A stretch of 64,000 nt of DNA from Variovorax flavidus (GTDB lineage: Bacteria > Pseudomonadota > Gammaproteobacteria > Burkholderiales > Burkholderiaceae_C). The stretch spans positions 186,001-250,000 of the forward strand of contig NZ_JASZYE010000003.1 in NCBI RefSeq assembly GCF_030317145.1, in the 5' to 3' direction. Shown piece after piece: positions 25,217 through 35,563 of this stretch (position 1 is the first letter of the stretch; each line of letters begins with the position of its first letter). The notes below the pieces were generated by a model. That model was not told where the DNA came from. It saw only the letters and a program-made list of their open reading frames with translations, and made no database searches. The position numbers and the translations under genes are program-made.

Positions 25217-26641
25217 CTAGATGGTGATGTAACCGGTCGCGAGCCAGTAGATGCCGACGACGGCACCGATGACTGCGAGGATGAAGATGATCCAGTCTGA
25301 TGCCTTGGTGAACACCGGCAGGTTCTGCTCGCGGCGACACCAGAAGTAGAGCGCCGTGCCAGGCGCATACAGGACGGCAGACAACACGATGAACTTCATG
25401 CCGCCGGCATAGAGCAGGAAAGCCGTGTAGGCCGTTGCCACGATCGCAATGACGAGATCGCGCGTGCGCTCCTCGGGCCGTACGTCATAGCCTTCCCGAC
25501 GCTTCGTCAATTGCAGGCCGTAGCCCGCAACCAGGAGGAAGGGGATCAAGGCCATGGCACTGGTCAGGTTCAGCATCAGCGAGAACGCATCCCGCGACCA
25601 GTAGGTGGTGATGACGATGAGCTGCACGATGATGTTTGTCGCCCACAGGGCCACCACTGGCACCTTGTTCTTGTTCTCCGTGGCAAAGGCCTTCGGCATG
25701 TCCTTGGTCTTCGCTGCGGCGAAGAGCACCTCGGCGCAGATCAGCGACCACGCCAGGTACGCGCCCAACACCGAGACGATGAGCCCCAGGCTCACGAAGA
25801 CTGCGCCCCAGGGCCCGACCACGGCCTCGAGCACGGTCGCCATCGACGGCTGACGCATGACGGCCACGTCCGGCCGCTCCAGCACGGCATAGGGAAGCAG
25901 CGTGACCAGCACCATGAGGGTGGTCACCACGATGAAGCCGGTGATGGTGGCGGCGCCGACGTCGGAGCGCTTCTTCGCGTAGCGCGAATAGACGCTCGCA
26001 CCTTCGATGCCGAGAAAGACGAAGACGGTGACCAGCATGGTCGCGCGCACTTGCTCGAAGATGCCACCTTCCAGGCCCGCCCCATAGAAGTTGAAGCGGA
26101 ACATGTCCATCTTGAAGGCGAAGATCAGGATCACGATGAAGACCAGGATCGGAATGACCTTGGCGATCGTGACGACGGTGTTGATGAACGCCGCCTGCTG
26201 GACGCCACGCAGGATCATGAAGTGGAAGAGCCAGATGCCTACCGATGCCACCAGGATCGCGACCACCGTGTTGCCGTCGCCGAAGACCGGGAAGAACGCG
26301 CCCAGCGTGGACTTGATCAGAACCCAGTACGAGACGTTGCCGATGCAACTGCCGATCCAGTAGCCGAACGCGGAGAGAAAGCCGGGGTAGTCGCCGAAGC
26401 CGGCCTTGGCATAGGCGAAGACGCCGGCATCGAGGTCGGGCTTGCGCTCGGCAAGAGATTGAAAGACCCGCGCCAGCATGTACATGCCGGTGCCCGCAAT
26501 GAGCCACGCAATGACCGCGCCGAACGGCCCGGTGGCATTCGCAAAGGTGCGCGGCAACGAGAAGATCCCCGCGCCGACCATGCCACCCACCACCATCGCG
26601 GTGAGCTGCATTCGCGACATTTTTTGTTCAGTCGAAGCCAT
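25217..26641 (-). CDS. arcD: Arginine:ornithine antiporter (APC superfamily)
   Basis: 474 residues, about 12-13 transmembrane helices. The N-terminus [27 protein letters not shown] is the amino-acid/polyamine/organocation signature (GxVGxGIF) near TM1, and the sequence is close in character to ArcD exchangers. With arcA directly downstream it would import arginine. In a full ADI pathway the exchange partner is ornithine; without arcB and arcC nearby, citrulline or another product could be the counter-substrate here. It is the promoter-proximal gene of the arcDA pair. Confidence 0.9.
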   Translation of the reverse strand: MASTEQKMSRMQLTAMVVGGMVGAGIFSLPRTFANATGPFGAVIAWLIAGTGMYMLARVFQSLAERKPDLDAGVFAYAKAGFGDYPGFLSAFGYWIGSCIGNVSYWVLIKSTLGAFFPVFGDGNTVVAILVASVGIWLFHFMILRGVQQAAFINTVVTIAKVIPILVFIVILIFAFKMDMFRFNFYGAGLEGGIFEQVRATMLVTVFVFLGIEGASVYSRYAKKRSDVGAATITGFIVVTTLMVLVTLLPYAVLERPDVAVMRQPSMATVLEAVVGPWGAVFVSLGLIVSVLGAYLAWSLICAEVLFAAAKTKDMPKAFATENKNKVPVVALWATNIIVQLIVITTYWSRDAFSLMLNLTSAMALIPFLLVAGYGLQLTKRREGYDVRPEERTRDLVIAIVATAYTAFLLYAGGMKFIVLSAVLYAPGTALYFWCRREQNLPVFTKASDWIIFILAVIGAVVGIYWLATGYITI

Positions 26642-26783
26642 GGAATTTCCTCACTCGTTTGAAATGATTCGAACTTCAATCCCTGAAGACCCGTGCCGCG
26701 CCTGAGCACCCATCCATGCTGTTTTTCAGGGGAAACAGCGGAGGCCTTGCGCGTTCACGGCCCTTACTTCTGGCCCGGTTCGA

Positions 26784-26815
26784 ATGAGCATCAGTGGCTC
26801 ATGGGCCTTTGTCAA
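26784..26815 (-). promoter_or_regulatory. Candidate arcD promoter with a palindrome in the spacer
   Basis: On the minus strand a consensus -35 TTGACA (26815-26810) is followed 17 nt later by GATGCT, a weak -10 (26792-26787). A perfect inverted repeat ATGAGC-N7-GCTCAT occupies 26784-26802, overlapping the spacer and the -10, where a repressor or activator could act. I do not see a TTGAT-N4-ATCAA (Anr/FNR) site. A second inverted repeat, CTGTTT-N8-AAACAG, lies at 26719-26738. Assignment is by inspection only. Confidence 0.35.
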
Positions 26816-26847
26816 TAGCACCATCGGGCACCACGAAACGCAAGAAC

Positions 26848-28206
26848 TCAGAAGCCCTTGCGCACGTTGATCCACACTTCGGTCGAGCTGTAGTTGGCGC
26901 CGATCGAATTGCTCTGATCCCGTATCCAGAGAATCTCCGGACGCAAGGTCCAGGTCGGCACGAACTCCCAGACCAGATAGGCGCCGACCTCGTAGAGGTT
27001 GTCCCTGCGCCGCAGGAGGATGGAGTTGTCGAGCGTGTCGGGGTGAAAGTGGATGTTGTCCGAAGCGAACATGTCGCGCTCCCACCATACGAAGCCGCCC
27101 CAGCTCAGGGTCTTGCTCACCGTGTAGTCCAGCGCGGCCGTGGCGCCGAACACGTTGGAATCGCCATCCGGCCGGCTCGTTGCGTAGTTGCGGCCGGCGT
27201 GTCCCGTCAGGGAGAAGCTGCCCTTGCCTTCCATGAACGAATTCACCCATCCCGCCGACACCAGTGCCGTGGTCCGGCTCCGATCGCGCTCCGGGCCCTC
27301 CGGATAGCGGCGCCGGCGGACGTCCGCGCCGACCGTGAACTGGTTGTCCGGGTCGTAGCGCATGCGATAGTCCGTGAAGATCGAGACATCGTTGCGGTAG
27401 TTGCCATCGCCGCGATAGCTGGTCCGGCCCCTGAAGCCGGCAGAGAGATTGTTCTCGCCCAGGGCCTTGCTGCCGGCGAGGCGCCAGCGCAGGTCGGAAT
27501 CGTCCCTGCTGTCGGGGTTGTCGTAGTACCTGAAGCGGTAGTCGAGGGTCGCGTCGATCGAATAGCCGTTCTGCAACGCGTAGTTCGCGCCGCCGCCGAC
27601 GCGTGCGTTGTAGAAGGTGTCGCTGCGATCGCCGCCGCCGAAGGTCCGCGTCCCGACGGTCTCGTTGACACGGTAGTGACCGACGCCGGTTTCGGCGTAG
27701 CCGAATCCCGTCAAGGACTTGCCCTCCTCCAGGGACTGCCGCGCCGCCTGGTCGTAGATCCCGACCTGGGACAACACGTCGGGCGGCAGGTTGTCGAAGC
27801 GCAGCACCGTCTCGAACTCGATCTTCGCTTCGGCGTACTGGCCGAGCGCGAAGTAGGCGCGGCCGAGTGCGAGATGCGCGGCGACGTTGTCCGGTCGTGT
27901 CGCGAGACTGCGCTCGAACAGCGCCTTGGCCTTCTCGCCCCGCTGGGTGCCCAGCGCGGCACGGCCGAGCAGGTAGGTGAAGGTGGCATCGTTCGAGTTG
28001 GCATCCTCGAACGGCGAGAGCAGATCGTAGGCTTCCTGGTACTTGCCTTCGCGCACCAGTTGCTCGGCGCGAGGGACATCAGGATCGGCGGCGAACGCCG
28101 CCTGGGCAGCGAGCATCGCCATCGAGACGGCGAATGCGCGAGCGGCGGAACGCCACGGTGAGCTCGCTTGGCCACGGCAGTCGGAACGGATCTTGATCAT
28201 CGTCAA
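26848..28206 (-). CDS. TPR plus outer-membrane beta-barrel protein (Slam/DUF560-like architecture)
   Basis: 452 residues. A signal peptide (about 1-40) is followed by two or three TPR-like repeats (about 46-150, such as AAHLALGRAYFALGQYAEAKIEFETVL). Then comes a short linker LPPDVLSQVGIYDQAARQ and a beta-barrel of about 280 residues ending VWINVRKGF (terminal Phe). TPR plus barrel is the layout of Slam proteins, which move lipoproteins to the cell surface, and of some exopolysaccharide porins. No surface-lipoprotein gene is adjacent. The gene is monocistronic. The Slam label is an inference from architecture and linker. Confidence 0.65.
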   Translation of the reverse strand: MTMIKIRSDCRGQASSPWRSAARAFAVSMAMLAAQAAFAADPDVPRAEQLVREGKYQEAYDLLSPFEDANSNDATFTYLLGRAALGTQRGEKAKALFERSLATRPDNVAAHLALGRAYFALGQYAEAKIEFETVLRFDNLPPDVLSQVGIYDQAARQSLEEGKSLTGFGYAETGVGHYRVNETVGTRTFGGGDRSDTFYNARVGGGANYALQNGYSIDATLDYRFRYYDNPDSRDDSDLRWRLAGSKALGENNLSAGFRGRTSYRGDGNYRNDVSIFTDYRMRYDPDNQFTVGADVRRRRYPEGPERDRSRTTALVSAGWVNSFMEGKGSFSLTGHAGRNYATSRPDGDSNVFGATAALDYTVSKTLSWGGFVWWERDMFASDNIHFHPDTLDNSILLRRRDNLYEVGAYLVWEFVPTWTLRPEILWIRDQSNSIGANYSSTEVWINVRKGF

Positions 28207-28286
28207 TGTCTCCTTACGCTTGGAACCCGGCGTAAAACATTAGACACACGACTGCGGTCGCCTGCAACGCGACCAAAGTGGGGTTG

Positions 28287-29333
28287 TCAGGGCTGGCCGT
28301 TGCGCGACAGGAGCACGGCGAAGGGCCGGGTGCCGGGAAACTCCGAGAAGATGATCGTCAGCATCGCGGTGATCGGCACCGCCAGGAACGCGCCCGGCAC
28401 GCCCCACAGCGCCACCCAGACCGCGAGGCTCACCAGGATCGCGAACGGGCTGAGATTGAGCGAGTTGCCCATGACGTACGGGTCGATGAAGTTGCCGATG
28501 ACGAACTGGATGACGGTCAGCCAGAGCAGGATCGGGACGACGTGCGACGCATCGCCGAACTGCGCGATCGCCATCGCGCCGGGCAGCAGCACGCTCAGGA
28601 ACGAGCCGATGTACGGGACGAAGTTCAGCAGCACGATCATCACCGCCCAGAACGGCGCGAACTCCAGCCCCGTGAACCGCATGACCGCATAGCTCAGCAC
28701 GCCGAGCAGCACGCCGAGGAAGGTCTTCAGCGCGAGGTAGGCGCCCACTCTGGAGTTGATGTCGGCAATCACCTGCTTGATGCGCTGCGCATGCAGCGGG
28801 CTGCTCGCGATGCTGGAGATCTTCGCGTCGAGATGGGTTCGTTCGACGAGAAGGAAGCAGGCGTAGAGCGCCACGATCACCACGCTCGCGAAGATCGACG
28901 ACACGGACGACAGCGCCGAGCCGACCAGTCGCTGAAGGCTCACCTGCGCAAGAAAGTCGCGCCGCAAGGTGGTCCATGTCGGCTCCGCCTCGACGTGGAA
29001 GAAGACCGCCACTTGCTGCACCGCCGCAAGCAGCGATTCCTGGTAGCGCGGGGCCTGGGCGATGACGCTGTCCTTGTTCGCGAGGATCGTGTAGACCACC
29101 ATGAACAGGCCGAACGCGATGATGAGCACCGAGAGGATCGAAATGACGAAGGGCGGAAGCCTCGGCCCGACCAGCGGGATCTTCGCGATCAGCCGCGCGA
29201 GGCCGAGGATCACGTACACCACGAAGACGCTGAACATGATCGGAACGAACACGTCGCGCCCGATGAAGCAGATCCAACCGATCATCAGCGCAATGGCCGT
29301 GCCATACACGAAGGTTTGAAACCGGTGGTTCAT
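28287..29333 (-). CDS. AI-2E family transporter (permease)
   Basis: 348 residues, about eight hydrophobic segments, including the family's paired N-terminal helices (FVYGTAIALMIGWICFIGRDVFVPIMFSVF) and the C-terminal motif NFVPYIGSFLSVLLP and then NFIDPYVMGNSLNLSP, both typical of the AI-2E/TqsA superfamily. Members export varied substrates, among them signal molecules and, in some, cations; the name does not prove autoinducer transport. ATG 29333 gives the usual family N-terminus; an upstream ATG at 29393 adds 20 basic residues and is less likely. Confidence 0.88.
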   Translation of the reverse strand: MNHRFQTFVYGTAIALMIGWICFIGRDVFVPIMFSVFVVYVILGLARLIAKIPLVGPRLPPFVISILSVLIIAFGLFMVVYTILANKDSVIAQAPRYQESLLAAVQQVAVFFHVEAEPTWTTLRRDFLAQVSLQRLVGSALSSVSSIFASVVIVALYACFLLVERTHLDAKISSIASSPLHAQRIKQVIADINSRVGAYLALKTFLGVLLGVLSYAVMRFTGLEFAPFWAVMIVLLNFVPYIGSFLSVLLPGAMAIAQFGDASHVVPILLWLTVIQFVIGNFIDPYVMGNSLNLSPFAILVSLAVWVALWGVPGAFLAVPITAMLTIIFSEFPGTRPFAVLLSRNGQP

Positions 29334-29543
29334 CTTGAGTGCAGCTCCGCGGGTCGGGCGAGGCCGGGGTCGGCCATGCCAAGGCGGGCTCATCTTATGT
29401 GAAGGGCCGTCAGCAGCGGATCTGCCGGGCCCGTCGGTGACTCACCGGTTTCCGCGAGTTGCAGCCCGCGAAGTACAGGCCACCATGCGCTCCTTAACAG
29501 AATGTAAGCGGCGCGCGATGCGCCGGTGGCACCCGCATCCGCT

Positions 29544-29948
29544 TCAAAGGTCCTCGATGACCAGCATGCGATAGCGCTGCGCCATGGAATAGGGGCCGCG
29601 GCGCACGACCTCCATCATCCGTTCGGCCGCTTCCTCGTCCGGCGTCTTCACCAGCAGCCCGTGGTGCCCCTCCTTCGCCAGCTTGGTGTAGGCGCGCACA
29701 GTGGCGCCCTCGGTGCCGGCAGAGGGCAGCGGGTCGTCGGCGTCGCTGACGGTGGGCGTGATCTGCGAAAGGATCGCCGCCGGGGTCAACAGGAAGACCT
29801 CGCTGTCATCGAGACGTGTGCTCAACTCCGTGCCGACCGACACCGCCGTGGCTTCGTCCGGGAACATCACCATCGAATAGCCCGTGGGGTAGAAGGTGCC
29901 GCCGATGGTGGCGATCATCGAAGGGTCGAGGCTGAATGAAGTCAACAT
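29544..29948 (-). CDS. Hypothetical protein (small soluble, stress-protein-like)
   Basis: 134 residues, no signal peptide or membrane segment. It contains a pattern of alternating strands and helices (SMVMFPDEATAVSVGTEL.. then HHGLLVKTPDEEAAERMMEVV) consistent with a ferredoxin-like or dodecin-like small fold, but I do not recognise a family. The start at 29948 has AGAGACC upstream. It lies between the AI-2E permease and the TonB-domain lipoprotein, all minus strand, with gaps of 210 and 117 nt. The 210-nt gap at 29334-29543 shows no gene or strong motif. Confidence 0.6.
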   Translation of the reverse strand: MLTSFSLDPSMIATIGGTFYPTGYSMVMFPDEATAVSVGTELSTRLDDSEVFLLTPAAILSQITPTVSDADDPLPSAGTEGATVRAYTKLAKEGHHGLLVKTPDEEAAERMMEVVRRGPYSMAQRYRMLVIEDL

Positions 29949-30065
29949 GACGGGTCTCTGGTTGTGTGAGAGCCTTCATGCTGCTTCGGCCGGGCAGGCC
30001 CCCGGGTAGGAATAGCCCGGCATCGCGCGACGGCCGCCGCCAGACGTGCCCCGAGAAGAGGCCGC

Positions 30066-30452
30066 CTAGTTGAGCGTCTGCTGCGGGGGTGGCGACGTGA
30101 TGAAGAAGCGCATCGGCACCTCCCGCCAGACCACGCTGCCATCGTCGGGCGTCGGCTTGAACTTCCACTTCCAGACCGTCTCGGTGGCCGAGCGATCCAG
30201 GCGTGCGTAGCCGCTCGATTGCTTGACCTCGACGGCTGTCGGCTGGCCTCCCGGCGTGGTCCGCACGCGCAGGAGCACCATTCCCTGCTCACCCTTTTCG
30301 CGCGATTCGGCCGGATAGGGCGCGTTCGGGTTGGGCGGGTTCGGCGCCCATTCGCCAGGTTGCGCGCCGGGCGTCGCCGCGCAGCCGACCAACAGCGCAG
30401 CGGCGCCGCTCAAGACAATTGCCCTGCCGGCTTTCCAATTCCAGGTTTGCAT
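30066..30452 (-). CDS. TonB C-terminal-domain lipoprotein
   Basis: 128 residues. A signal peptide with lipobox LVGC is followed by a proline/asparagine-rich linker (PNPPNPNAPYP) and a TonB C-terminal-like domain (GMVLLRVRTTPGGQPTAVEVKQSSGYARLD then VWKWKFKPT). TonB proteins normally have an N-terminal inner-membrane helix; here a lipobox replaces it, so this is probably not a classical energy transducer. ATG 30452 follows AAAAGGA. No ExbB/ExbD or TonB-dependent receptor is adjacent. Confidence 0.75.
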   Translation of the reverse strand: MQTWNWKAGRAIVLSGAAALLVGCAATPGAQPGEWAPNPPNPNAPYPAESREKGEQGMVLLRVRTTPGGQPTAVEVKQSSGYARLDRSATETVWKWKFKPTPDDGSVVWREVPMRFFITSPPPQQTLN

Positions 30453-30507
30453 CGAAGTCCTTTTGGCCTGCCCCAATACGGGCGCGCGTCGATGCTACCC
30501 GGCAAGC

Positions 30508-31536
30508 TCAGCGTGCTTCGGAACTCTCCATGCCCGCGTCGTACTTCCCTTCGCTGGCCGCACCGTTGAGCCGCGCACGCTTGCGCAACGCATCCTGCGC
30601 CTGGCGCGCCTGATCGGCCTTTCCCTGCCAGGCCTGCAGCGCGGGATCCTGCAAGGCGCGCCCATAGGAAAAGCTCAGATTCCAGGGCTGCGGCCCCAGC
30701 CGGTTCAAGGCGTCCAGGTTGGCCGTCGCTTCGGCAGGGGACTGGCCTCCCGACAGGAAGTTGATGCTCGGCACCGCCGCGGGCACGGTGCGCCGCAGCA
30801 CGCGAAGGGTTTGCGCGGCCACTTCCGCCGGCGTCGCCTGCTGCGCGTGGTCCTTGCCGGGCACCACCATGCTCGGCTTGAGGAGCATGTGTTCGAGCAC
30901 CACGTGGTGCCGGTGCAGCGCATGGAACACCTCGTGCAGCACGTCCTGCGTCACTTCGGCGCAGCGCGCCATCGTGTGGTCGCCGTCGATCAGCACTTCC
31001 GGCTCCACGATGGGCACCACGCCCTGCTCCTGGCACACGGCCGCGTAGCGCGCAAGCGCCTCCGCGTTGGCTTTGATCGCGGCCCGGCCGGGCAGCGCAT
31101 CGGAGACGTTGTAGACCGCGCGCCACTTGGCGAAGCGCGCACCCTGCTGCCTGTAGCCCTGCAGGCGTTGCGCCAGACCGTCCAGCCCCAGCGTGATCTC
31201 ATCGCCCGGCGCCAGAGCCAGCGGGATCTTGCCGGCATCCACCTTGATGCCCGGCACGATGCCCTGCCGCGCCGCCAGTTGCGCCAGCGGCTCGCCATCG
31301 TCGGCACGCTGGCCCAGCGTCTCCTCGTACAGGATGACGCCGCTCACGTGCTCGCCGAGTTTCGGCGTCGAGAGGAGCAGGCTGCGATAGGCGCGCCGGT
31401 TGTCCTCGGTGGATTCCACGCCGATCGACTTGAATCGCTTGGCGATGGTCGGACCGCTTTCGTCGGCGGCGAGGATGCCTCTGCCCCTCTGGACCAGCGC
31501 TTTGACTGTGGCTTCAAGTTCGCTCGAATTGGCCAT
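30508..31536 (-). CDS. Class I fructose-bisphosphate aldolase
   Basis: 342 residues. Class I (Schiff-base) residues are visible: Lys 220 in HMLLKPSMVVPG, Lys in ARFAKWRAV (about 137), Glu pair in VPIVEPEVL (178, 180), and the N-terminal GRGILAADESGPTIAKRF. The enzyme cleaves or forms fructose 1,6-bisphosphate in the cytoplasm, for glycolysis or gluconeogenesis. Bacteria more often use class II; class I enzymes of this type also occur in many proteobacteria. ATG 31536 is preceded by ACGGAG. It follows serA with an 85-nt gap containing a hairpin. Confidence 0.93.
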   Translation of the reverse strand: MANSSELEATVKALVQRGRGILAADESGPTIAKRFKSIGVESTEDNRRAYRSLLLSTPKLGEHVSGVILYEETLGQRADDGEPLAQLAARQGIVPGIKVDAGKIPLALAPGDEITLGLDGLAQRLQGYRQQGARFAKWRAVYNVSDALPGRAAIKANAEALARYAAVCQEQGVVPIVEPEVLIDGDHTMARCAEVTQDVLHEVFHALHRHHVVLEHMLLKPSMVVPGKDHAQQATPAEVAAQTLRVLRRTVPAAVPSINFLSGGQSPAEATANLDALNRLGPQPWNLSFSYGRALQDPALQAWQGKADQARQAQDALRKRARLNGAASEGKYDAGMESSEAR

Positions 31537-31576
31537 GGTGCATCTCCGTTCGGGGCGGCCAGTCTCCTGCCGGCAC

Positions 31577-31594
31577 GCACTTGGACGCAAGTGC
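31577..31594 (-). terminator. Terminator-like hairpin between serA and the aldolase
   Basis: GCACTTG / CAAGTGC forms a perfect 7-bp stem with a 4-nt loop in the 85-nt space after serA and before the aldolase gene on the minus strand. There is no T-tract, so it may slow rather than end transcription. Confidence 0.4.
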
Positions 31595-31621
31595 CCCTTC
31601 CGGCCGTGATGCCAAATGGGG

Positions 31622-32809
31622 CTAGTCCGTCGCGCGCGGCAGGTAGCGCGCCGACAGCACCCCGTCGATGGAGGCGATGTCGGCCAGCACGGCCGCGCTC
31701 ACCGCGCTGTCGATATCGACCAGCGTGTAGGCCATGTCGCCGCGCGACTTGTTGACCATGTTGTGGATGTTCAGCCCGGCATTCGCCATCGCGGTGGAGA
31801 TCTGCCCGAGCATGTTGGGCACGTTGGCGTTCGCGATCGCGACACGGTAGGCCGATTCGCGGCCCATGCTGACGCTCGGGAAGTTCACCGCATTGGCGAT
31901 GTTGCCGTCCTCCAGGAAGTCGCGCAGCTGGTCGGCGACCATGACCGCGCAGTTCTCCTCCGCCTCGCGCGTGCAGGCACCCAGGTGCGGCAGGCACACG
32001 ATTCGCTCATGCCCCAGCAGCGCCGCACTGGGAAAGTCGCACACATAGCGCCCCAGTTGCCCCGCAGCCAGCGATGCCAGCACCGCCTCGTTGCTGACCA
32101 CGCCCTCGCGCGAGAAATTGAGCAGCACCGCGCCGGGCGGCATCAGGCGGATGTTGTCCGCATTCACCATGTTGCGGGTCGCGTCCACCAGCGGCACGTG
32201 CAAGGTCACGAACTGGGCGTTGCGCAGCACGTCCGCCACGCTGGCAGCCTTGCGCACCTGCGACGGCAGGCTCCACGCGGCATCGACGGTGATGTCGGGG
32301 TCGTAGCCGAGCACGTTCATGCCGAGCTTGATGGCCGCGTCGGCCACCAGGCAACCGATCTTGCCTAGACCCGCGATGCCCAGCGTCTGCCCCGCCAGCT
32401 CGAAGCCGGCAAAGGCGCTCTTCCCGTTCTCGACCGTCTTCTCCATGTCGGCGCGTCCCGGTCCCAGCTCGTCGACGAAGCGCAAGGCGCCCGAGAGATT
32501 GCGCGCGGCCATCAGCATCGCGGCCACCACCAGTTCCTTGACGGCGTTGGCGTTGGCGCCCGGTGCATTGAACACCGGCACGCCGCGCTCGCTCATGGCC
32601 TTGACCGGAATGTTGTTGGTGCCCGCCCCGGCGCGGGCGATGGCCCGCACGCTGTGCGGGATGTCCATCGCGTGCATGTCGGCCGAGCGCACCAGCACCG
32701 CGTCGGGTGCCGTCACGTCCTTGCCCGTCACGTAGCGATCGGCCGACAGGCGCTGCAAGCCTCGGGCAGACACCTCGTTGAGCACCAGGATCCTGAGCCG
32801 GTCAGCCAT
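31622..32809 (-). CDS. serA: D-3-phosphoglycerate dehydrogenase (short ACT-domain form)
   Basis: 395 residues. The D-isomer 2-hydroxyacid dehydrogenase core shows the NAD-binding [13 protein letters not shown] (about 147-160), the substrate Arg in [10 protein letters not shown], and His in [14 protein letters not shown]. The last about 80 residues form an ACT domain ([26 protein letters not shown]), which usually binds serine for feedback control. It catalyses the first step of serine synthesis from 3-phosphoglycerate. It overlaps serC by 8 nt, so the two enzymes are co-translated. Confidence 0.95.
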   Translation of the reverse strand: MADRLRILVLNEVSARGLQRLSADRYVTGKDVTAPDAVLVRSADMHAMDIPHSVRAIARAGAGTNNIPVKAMSERGVPVFNAPGANANAVKELVVAAMLMAARNLSGALRFVDELGPGRADMEKTVENGKSAFAGFELAGQTLGIAGLGKIGCLVADAAIKLGMNVLGYDPDITVDAAWSLPSQVRKAASVADVLRNAQFVTLHVPLVDATRNMVNADNIRLMPPGAVLLNFSREGVVSNEAVLASLAAGQLGRYVCDFPSAALLGHERIVCLPHLGACTREAEENCAVMVADQLRDFLEDGNIANAVNFPSVSMGRESAYRVAIANANVPNMLGQISTAMANAGLNIHNMVNKSRGDMAYTLVDIDSAVSAAVLADIASIDGVLSARYLPRATD

Positions 32810-33884
32810 GGCTGACCTCGAACTCCTTCATGTACTCGACGAGCGCCACCACGCCTTCGATCGGCATGGCGTTGTAGATCGACGCCCGCATGCCGCCGAC
32901 CGACCGGTGGCCCTTGAGCTGCACCATGCCGCGCGCCTGCGCCCCCTTGAGAAAGGCCTCGTCGAGCGACTCGTCGCGCAGCTTGAAGGGCACGTTCATC
33001 AGCGAGCGGTCCTCGCGCGCCACCGGGTTGTAGAAGAAGGAAGTGGTCTCCAGGTGGTCGTACAGCACCGCGGCCTTCTTGCGGTTGTGCGCCTCCATCG
33101 CCTTCAGCCCGCCCTGCGCCTTGATCCAGTTGAACACCAGGCCGGCGATGTAGATCGTGTAGGTCGGCGGCGTATTGAACATCGAGTCGTTGTCGGCCTG
33201 GATCTTGTAGTCGAAGGCGGAGGGCGTGATGGGCAACGCCTGCCCGATCAGGTCGTCGCGCACGATCACCATGGTGACGCCGGCTGGCCCGACGTTCTTC
33301 TGTGCGCCCCCGTAGATCAGCCCATAGCGGCTCACGTCGACCGGGCGCGACATGAAGTTGCTCGACATGTCGGCCACCAGCGGCACGTCGCCGGTGTCGG
33401 GCGTCCAGTGGTATTCGACGCCGCCGATGGTCTCGTTCGAGCAGATGTGCACGTAGGCGGCGTCGGGGTCGAGCTTCCAGGTCTCCCGAGGGGGCACGCT
33501 GGCGTAGCCGCCCGCCTCGCTGCTGGCGGCCACGTTGACCTTGCAATACTTCTTGGCTTCCTTGATCGACTTCTTCGACCATTCGCCGGTGTCGATGTAG
33601 TCGGCGCTCGCGTGGCCGCGCAGCATGTTCATCGGCACGATGGCGTTCTCGCCGATGGCGCCGCCCTGCAGGAACAGCACCTTGTAGTTCGCGGGCACGC
33701 CCAGCAACTCGCGCAGCAGGCGCTCGGCCTCGGCGTGGATGGAGATGAACTCCTTCCCGCGGTGGCTCATCTCCATGACCGACATGCCGCTGCCTCGCCA
33801 GTCGAGCATCTCGTCGGCCGCCTGGCGCAGCACGGATTCGGGCAGCGTCGCGGGGCCTGCGCTGAAGTTGAAGACACGCGTCAT
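32802..33884 (-). CDS. serC: Phosphoserine aminotransferase
   Basis: 360 residues. The N-terminus [17 protein letters not shown] is the SerC signature; the PLP-binding Lys is in [14 protein letters not shown] (about 196), and HRGKEF near 42 contributes to substrate binding. It converts 3-phosphohydroxypyruvate to phosphoserine, the second step of serine synthesis, and also serves pyridoxine synthesis in many bacteria. ATG 33884 is preceded by AGGAGA. It lies 68 nt after the acyl-CoA ligase stop on the same strand, but it is functionally distinct from that cluster and may have its own promoter. Confidence 0.96.
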   Translation of the reverse strand: MTRVFNFSAGPATLPESVLRQAADEMLDWRGSGMSVMEMSHRGKEFISIHAEAERLLRELLGVPANYKVLFLQGGAIGENAIVPMNMLRGHASADYIDTGEWSKKSIKEAKKYCKVNVAASSEAGGYASVPPRETWKLDPDAAYVHICSNETIGGVEYHWTPDTGDVPLVADMSSNFMSRPVDVSRYGLIYGGAQKNVGPAGVTMVIVRDDLIGQALPITPSAFDYKIQADNDSMFNTPPTYTIYIAGLVFNWIKAQGGLKAMEAHNRKKAAVLYDHLETTSFFYNPVAREDRSLMNVPFKLRDESLDEAFLKGAQARGMVQLKGHRSVGGMRASIYNAMPIEGVVALVEYMKEFEVSHG

Positions 33885-33952
33885 GAATGAGTCTCCTGGA
33901 AATGGCGAGGAAGCTCGCCATTCGACAGGACGCCGACGCAAAAAGCAACGGC

Positions 33953-35560
33953 TTACGTCGCCGACTCCCGCAGCAGCCGGCGCAGCACCTTTCCGGTCCC
34001 GCTGGCCGGCAGCGAATCACGGAGCTCCACCTGGCGCGGCACCTTGTAGTGCGACATGTTGTCGCGCGCCCAGCGCAGCAGCTCGTCCTGGTCGAGACCC
34101 TTCGCGCCCGGCACGACGAAGGCCTTGATGACTTCGCCCTTGTCGGCGTCGGGCACGCCGATCACCGCCACCTGCCCCACGTCCGGGTGCAGGATCAGGA
34201 TGGACTCGACCTCCTCCGGGAAAACACTGAAGCCCGACACCTTGATCATCTCCTTCACGCGCCCGATGAAGGTGAGGTAGCCCTGGTCGTCCATCTTGCC
34301 GATGTCGCCGGTGTGGACCCAGCCGTCGCGCAGGACCTCCGCCGTGGCGTCGGGCCGGTTCCAGTAGCCGTGGAACACGCCCCGGCTCCGCACGGCGATC
34401 TCGCCCGTCTCGCCGGTCGGAAGCTCGCGCCCATCGGGGCCGAGGATCTTCAGCTCGACGCCACGGCCCGGAATGCCGTTCGTTCCCCACCGCACCGCGT
34501 CGCGCGGCATGAGCACGTCGTTGGTGTGCGTCTCCGAAAGACCATAGCCCGCCTCGTACACCAGGCAGTCGTTGGCGAAGGCGCTCCAGCGTCGCGCCAG
34601 CTCCTCGGTCAGCTTGATGCCGAAGCTCGTGCCCATGGTGGTGTGCAGCGAGGACAGGTCGAAGCGCTCCGCGCCCGGCTCGTTCATGGCGGACACCAGC
34701 ATCGGCGCCATCGCATACCACCAGCTCACGCGATGCCGCTCGATGGCCTGGAGCACCGCCAGCGGGTCCATCCGGTTGAGCAGCACCACCGTCGCGCCCG
34801 TGTAGGCCAGCATCGTGACGCCGCAGATCATGCCGGCGATGTGATAGAGCGGCGCCACCGCCAGCATCACGTCCTCGTTGCGGATGCGGAACATCTCCTG
34901 CCCCACGGCCGTCTTGTAGAGCGCATTGCGATAGCTGAGCATCGCCCCCTTCGGCATGCCCGTGGTGCCGGAGGTGTAGGTCATCAGCGAGACGTCGTCC
35001 ATCGACAGCTCGACCGCGGGCGCGACCGGGTTCGCAAGAGTCACGACCGCGTGGAAGTCGATCGTGCCGTCCGGTAGCGGCCGGCGGGCCGCGACGTCGT
35101 CGGGCACGCGCAGGCTGGGCGTCTCCGGCAGGAAGTCCGCATAGCGCACGCTGAAGACGTGCGGCACCTTCACCCGGTCGGCCACCGACTGCACGATCGG
35201 CACGAGATGGTCGGCCACCACGATCGCCTTGGCACCGAGGTCGCCCACCTGGTAGGCGAACTCATGCGCCTTGAACATCGGGCTGCACGGACTGACGATG
35301 GCGCCGAGCTTCTGGATGCCGAAGTGCGCGACCAGGTATTGCGGGCAGTTCTGCATGAAGAGCGCCACGCGGTCACCCTTCGACACGCCGCGCTCGTGCA
35401 GGGCCTGCGCGAAGGCGTCGCTGCAGCGGTCCAGCTCGGCATAGCTGATCTCGCGGCCGTACCACACCAGCGCCGTCTTGCCGGGCTGGCGGTGGGCGTG
35501 CCCGCGCAGGTACTCGTGGAGGGGCTTCTCGCCCTGGAGGTAGTCAATGTCGTCGTTCAT
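33953..35560 (-). CDS. Acyl-CoA synthetase (AMP-dependent ligase), paralogue 1
   Basis: 535 residues, adenylate-forming superfamily. The P-loop [14 protein letters not shown] is at about 194-207, the A5 motif YGLSETHT and the hinge [10 protein letters not shown] then [11 protein letters not shown] are present, and the C-terminal catalytic Lys is in [10 protein letters not shown]. It would activate a carboxylic acid to its CoA thioester with ATP. It is closely similar to the ligase at 50816-52477, suggesting duplication within the cluster. It lies 3 nt downstream of the acyl-CoA dehydrogenase gene and probably ends the transporter-dehydrogenase-ligase operon. Confidence 0.92.
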   Translation of the reverse strand: MNDDIDYLQGEKPLHEYLRGHAHRQPGKTALVWYGREISYAELDRCSDAFAQALHERGVSKGDRVALFMQNCPQYLVAHFGIQKLGAIVSPCSPMFKAHEFAYQVGDLGAKAIVVADHLVPIVQSVADRVKVPHVFSVRYADFLPETPSLRVPDDVAARRPLPDGTIDFHAVVTLANPVAPAVELSMDDVSLMTYTSGTTGMPKGAMLSYRNALYKTAVGQEMFRIRNEDVMLAVAPLYHIAGMICGVTMLAYTGATVVLLNRMDPLAVLQAIERHRVSWWYAMAPMLVSAMNEPGAERFDLSSLHTTMGTSFGIKLTEELARRWSAFANDCLVYEAGYGLSETHTNDVLMPRDAVRWGTNGIPGRGVELKILGPDGRELPTGETGEIAVRSRGVFHGYWNRPDATAEVLRDGWVHTGDIGKMDDQGYLTFIGRVKEMIKVSGFSVFPEEVESILILHPDVGQVAVIGVPDADKGEVIKAFVVPGAKGLDQDELLRWARDNMSHYKVPRQVELRDSLPASGTGKVLRRLLRESAT

Positions 35561-35563
35561 GTT

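Noticed and set aside
29989..30021. GCCGGGC-N19-GCCCGGC as a terminator after the TonB-domain lipoprotein gene
   Set aside because: The loop is long and no T-tract follows; too weak to annotate.
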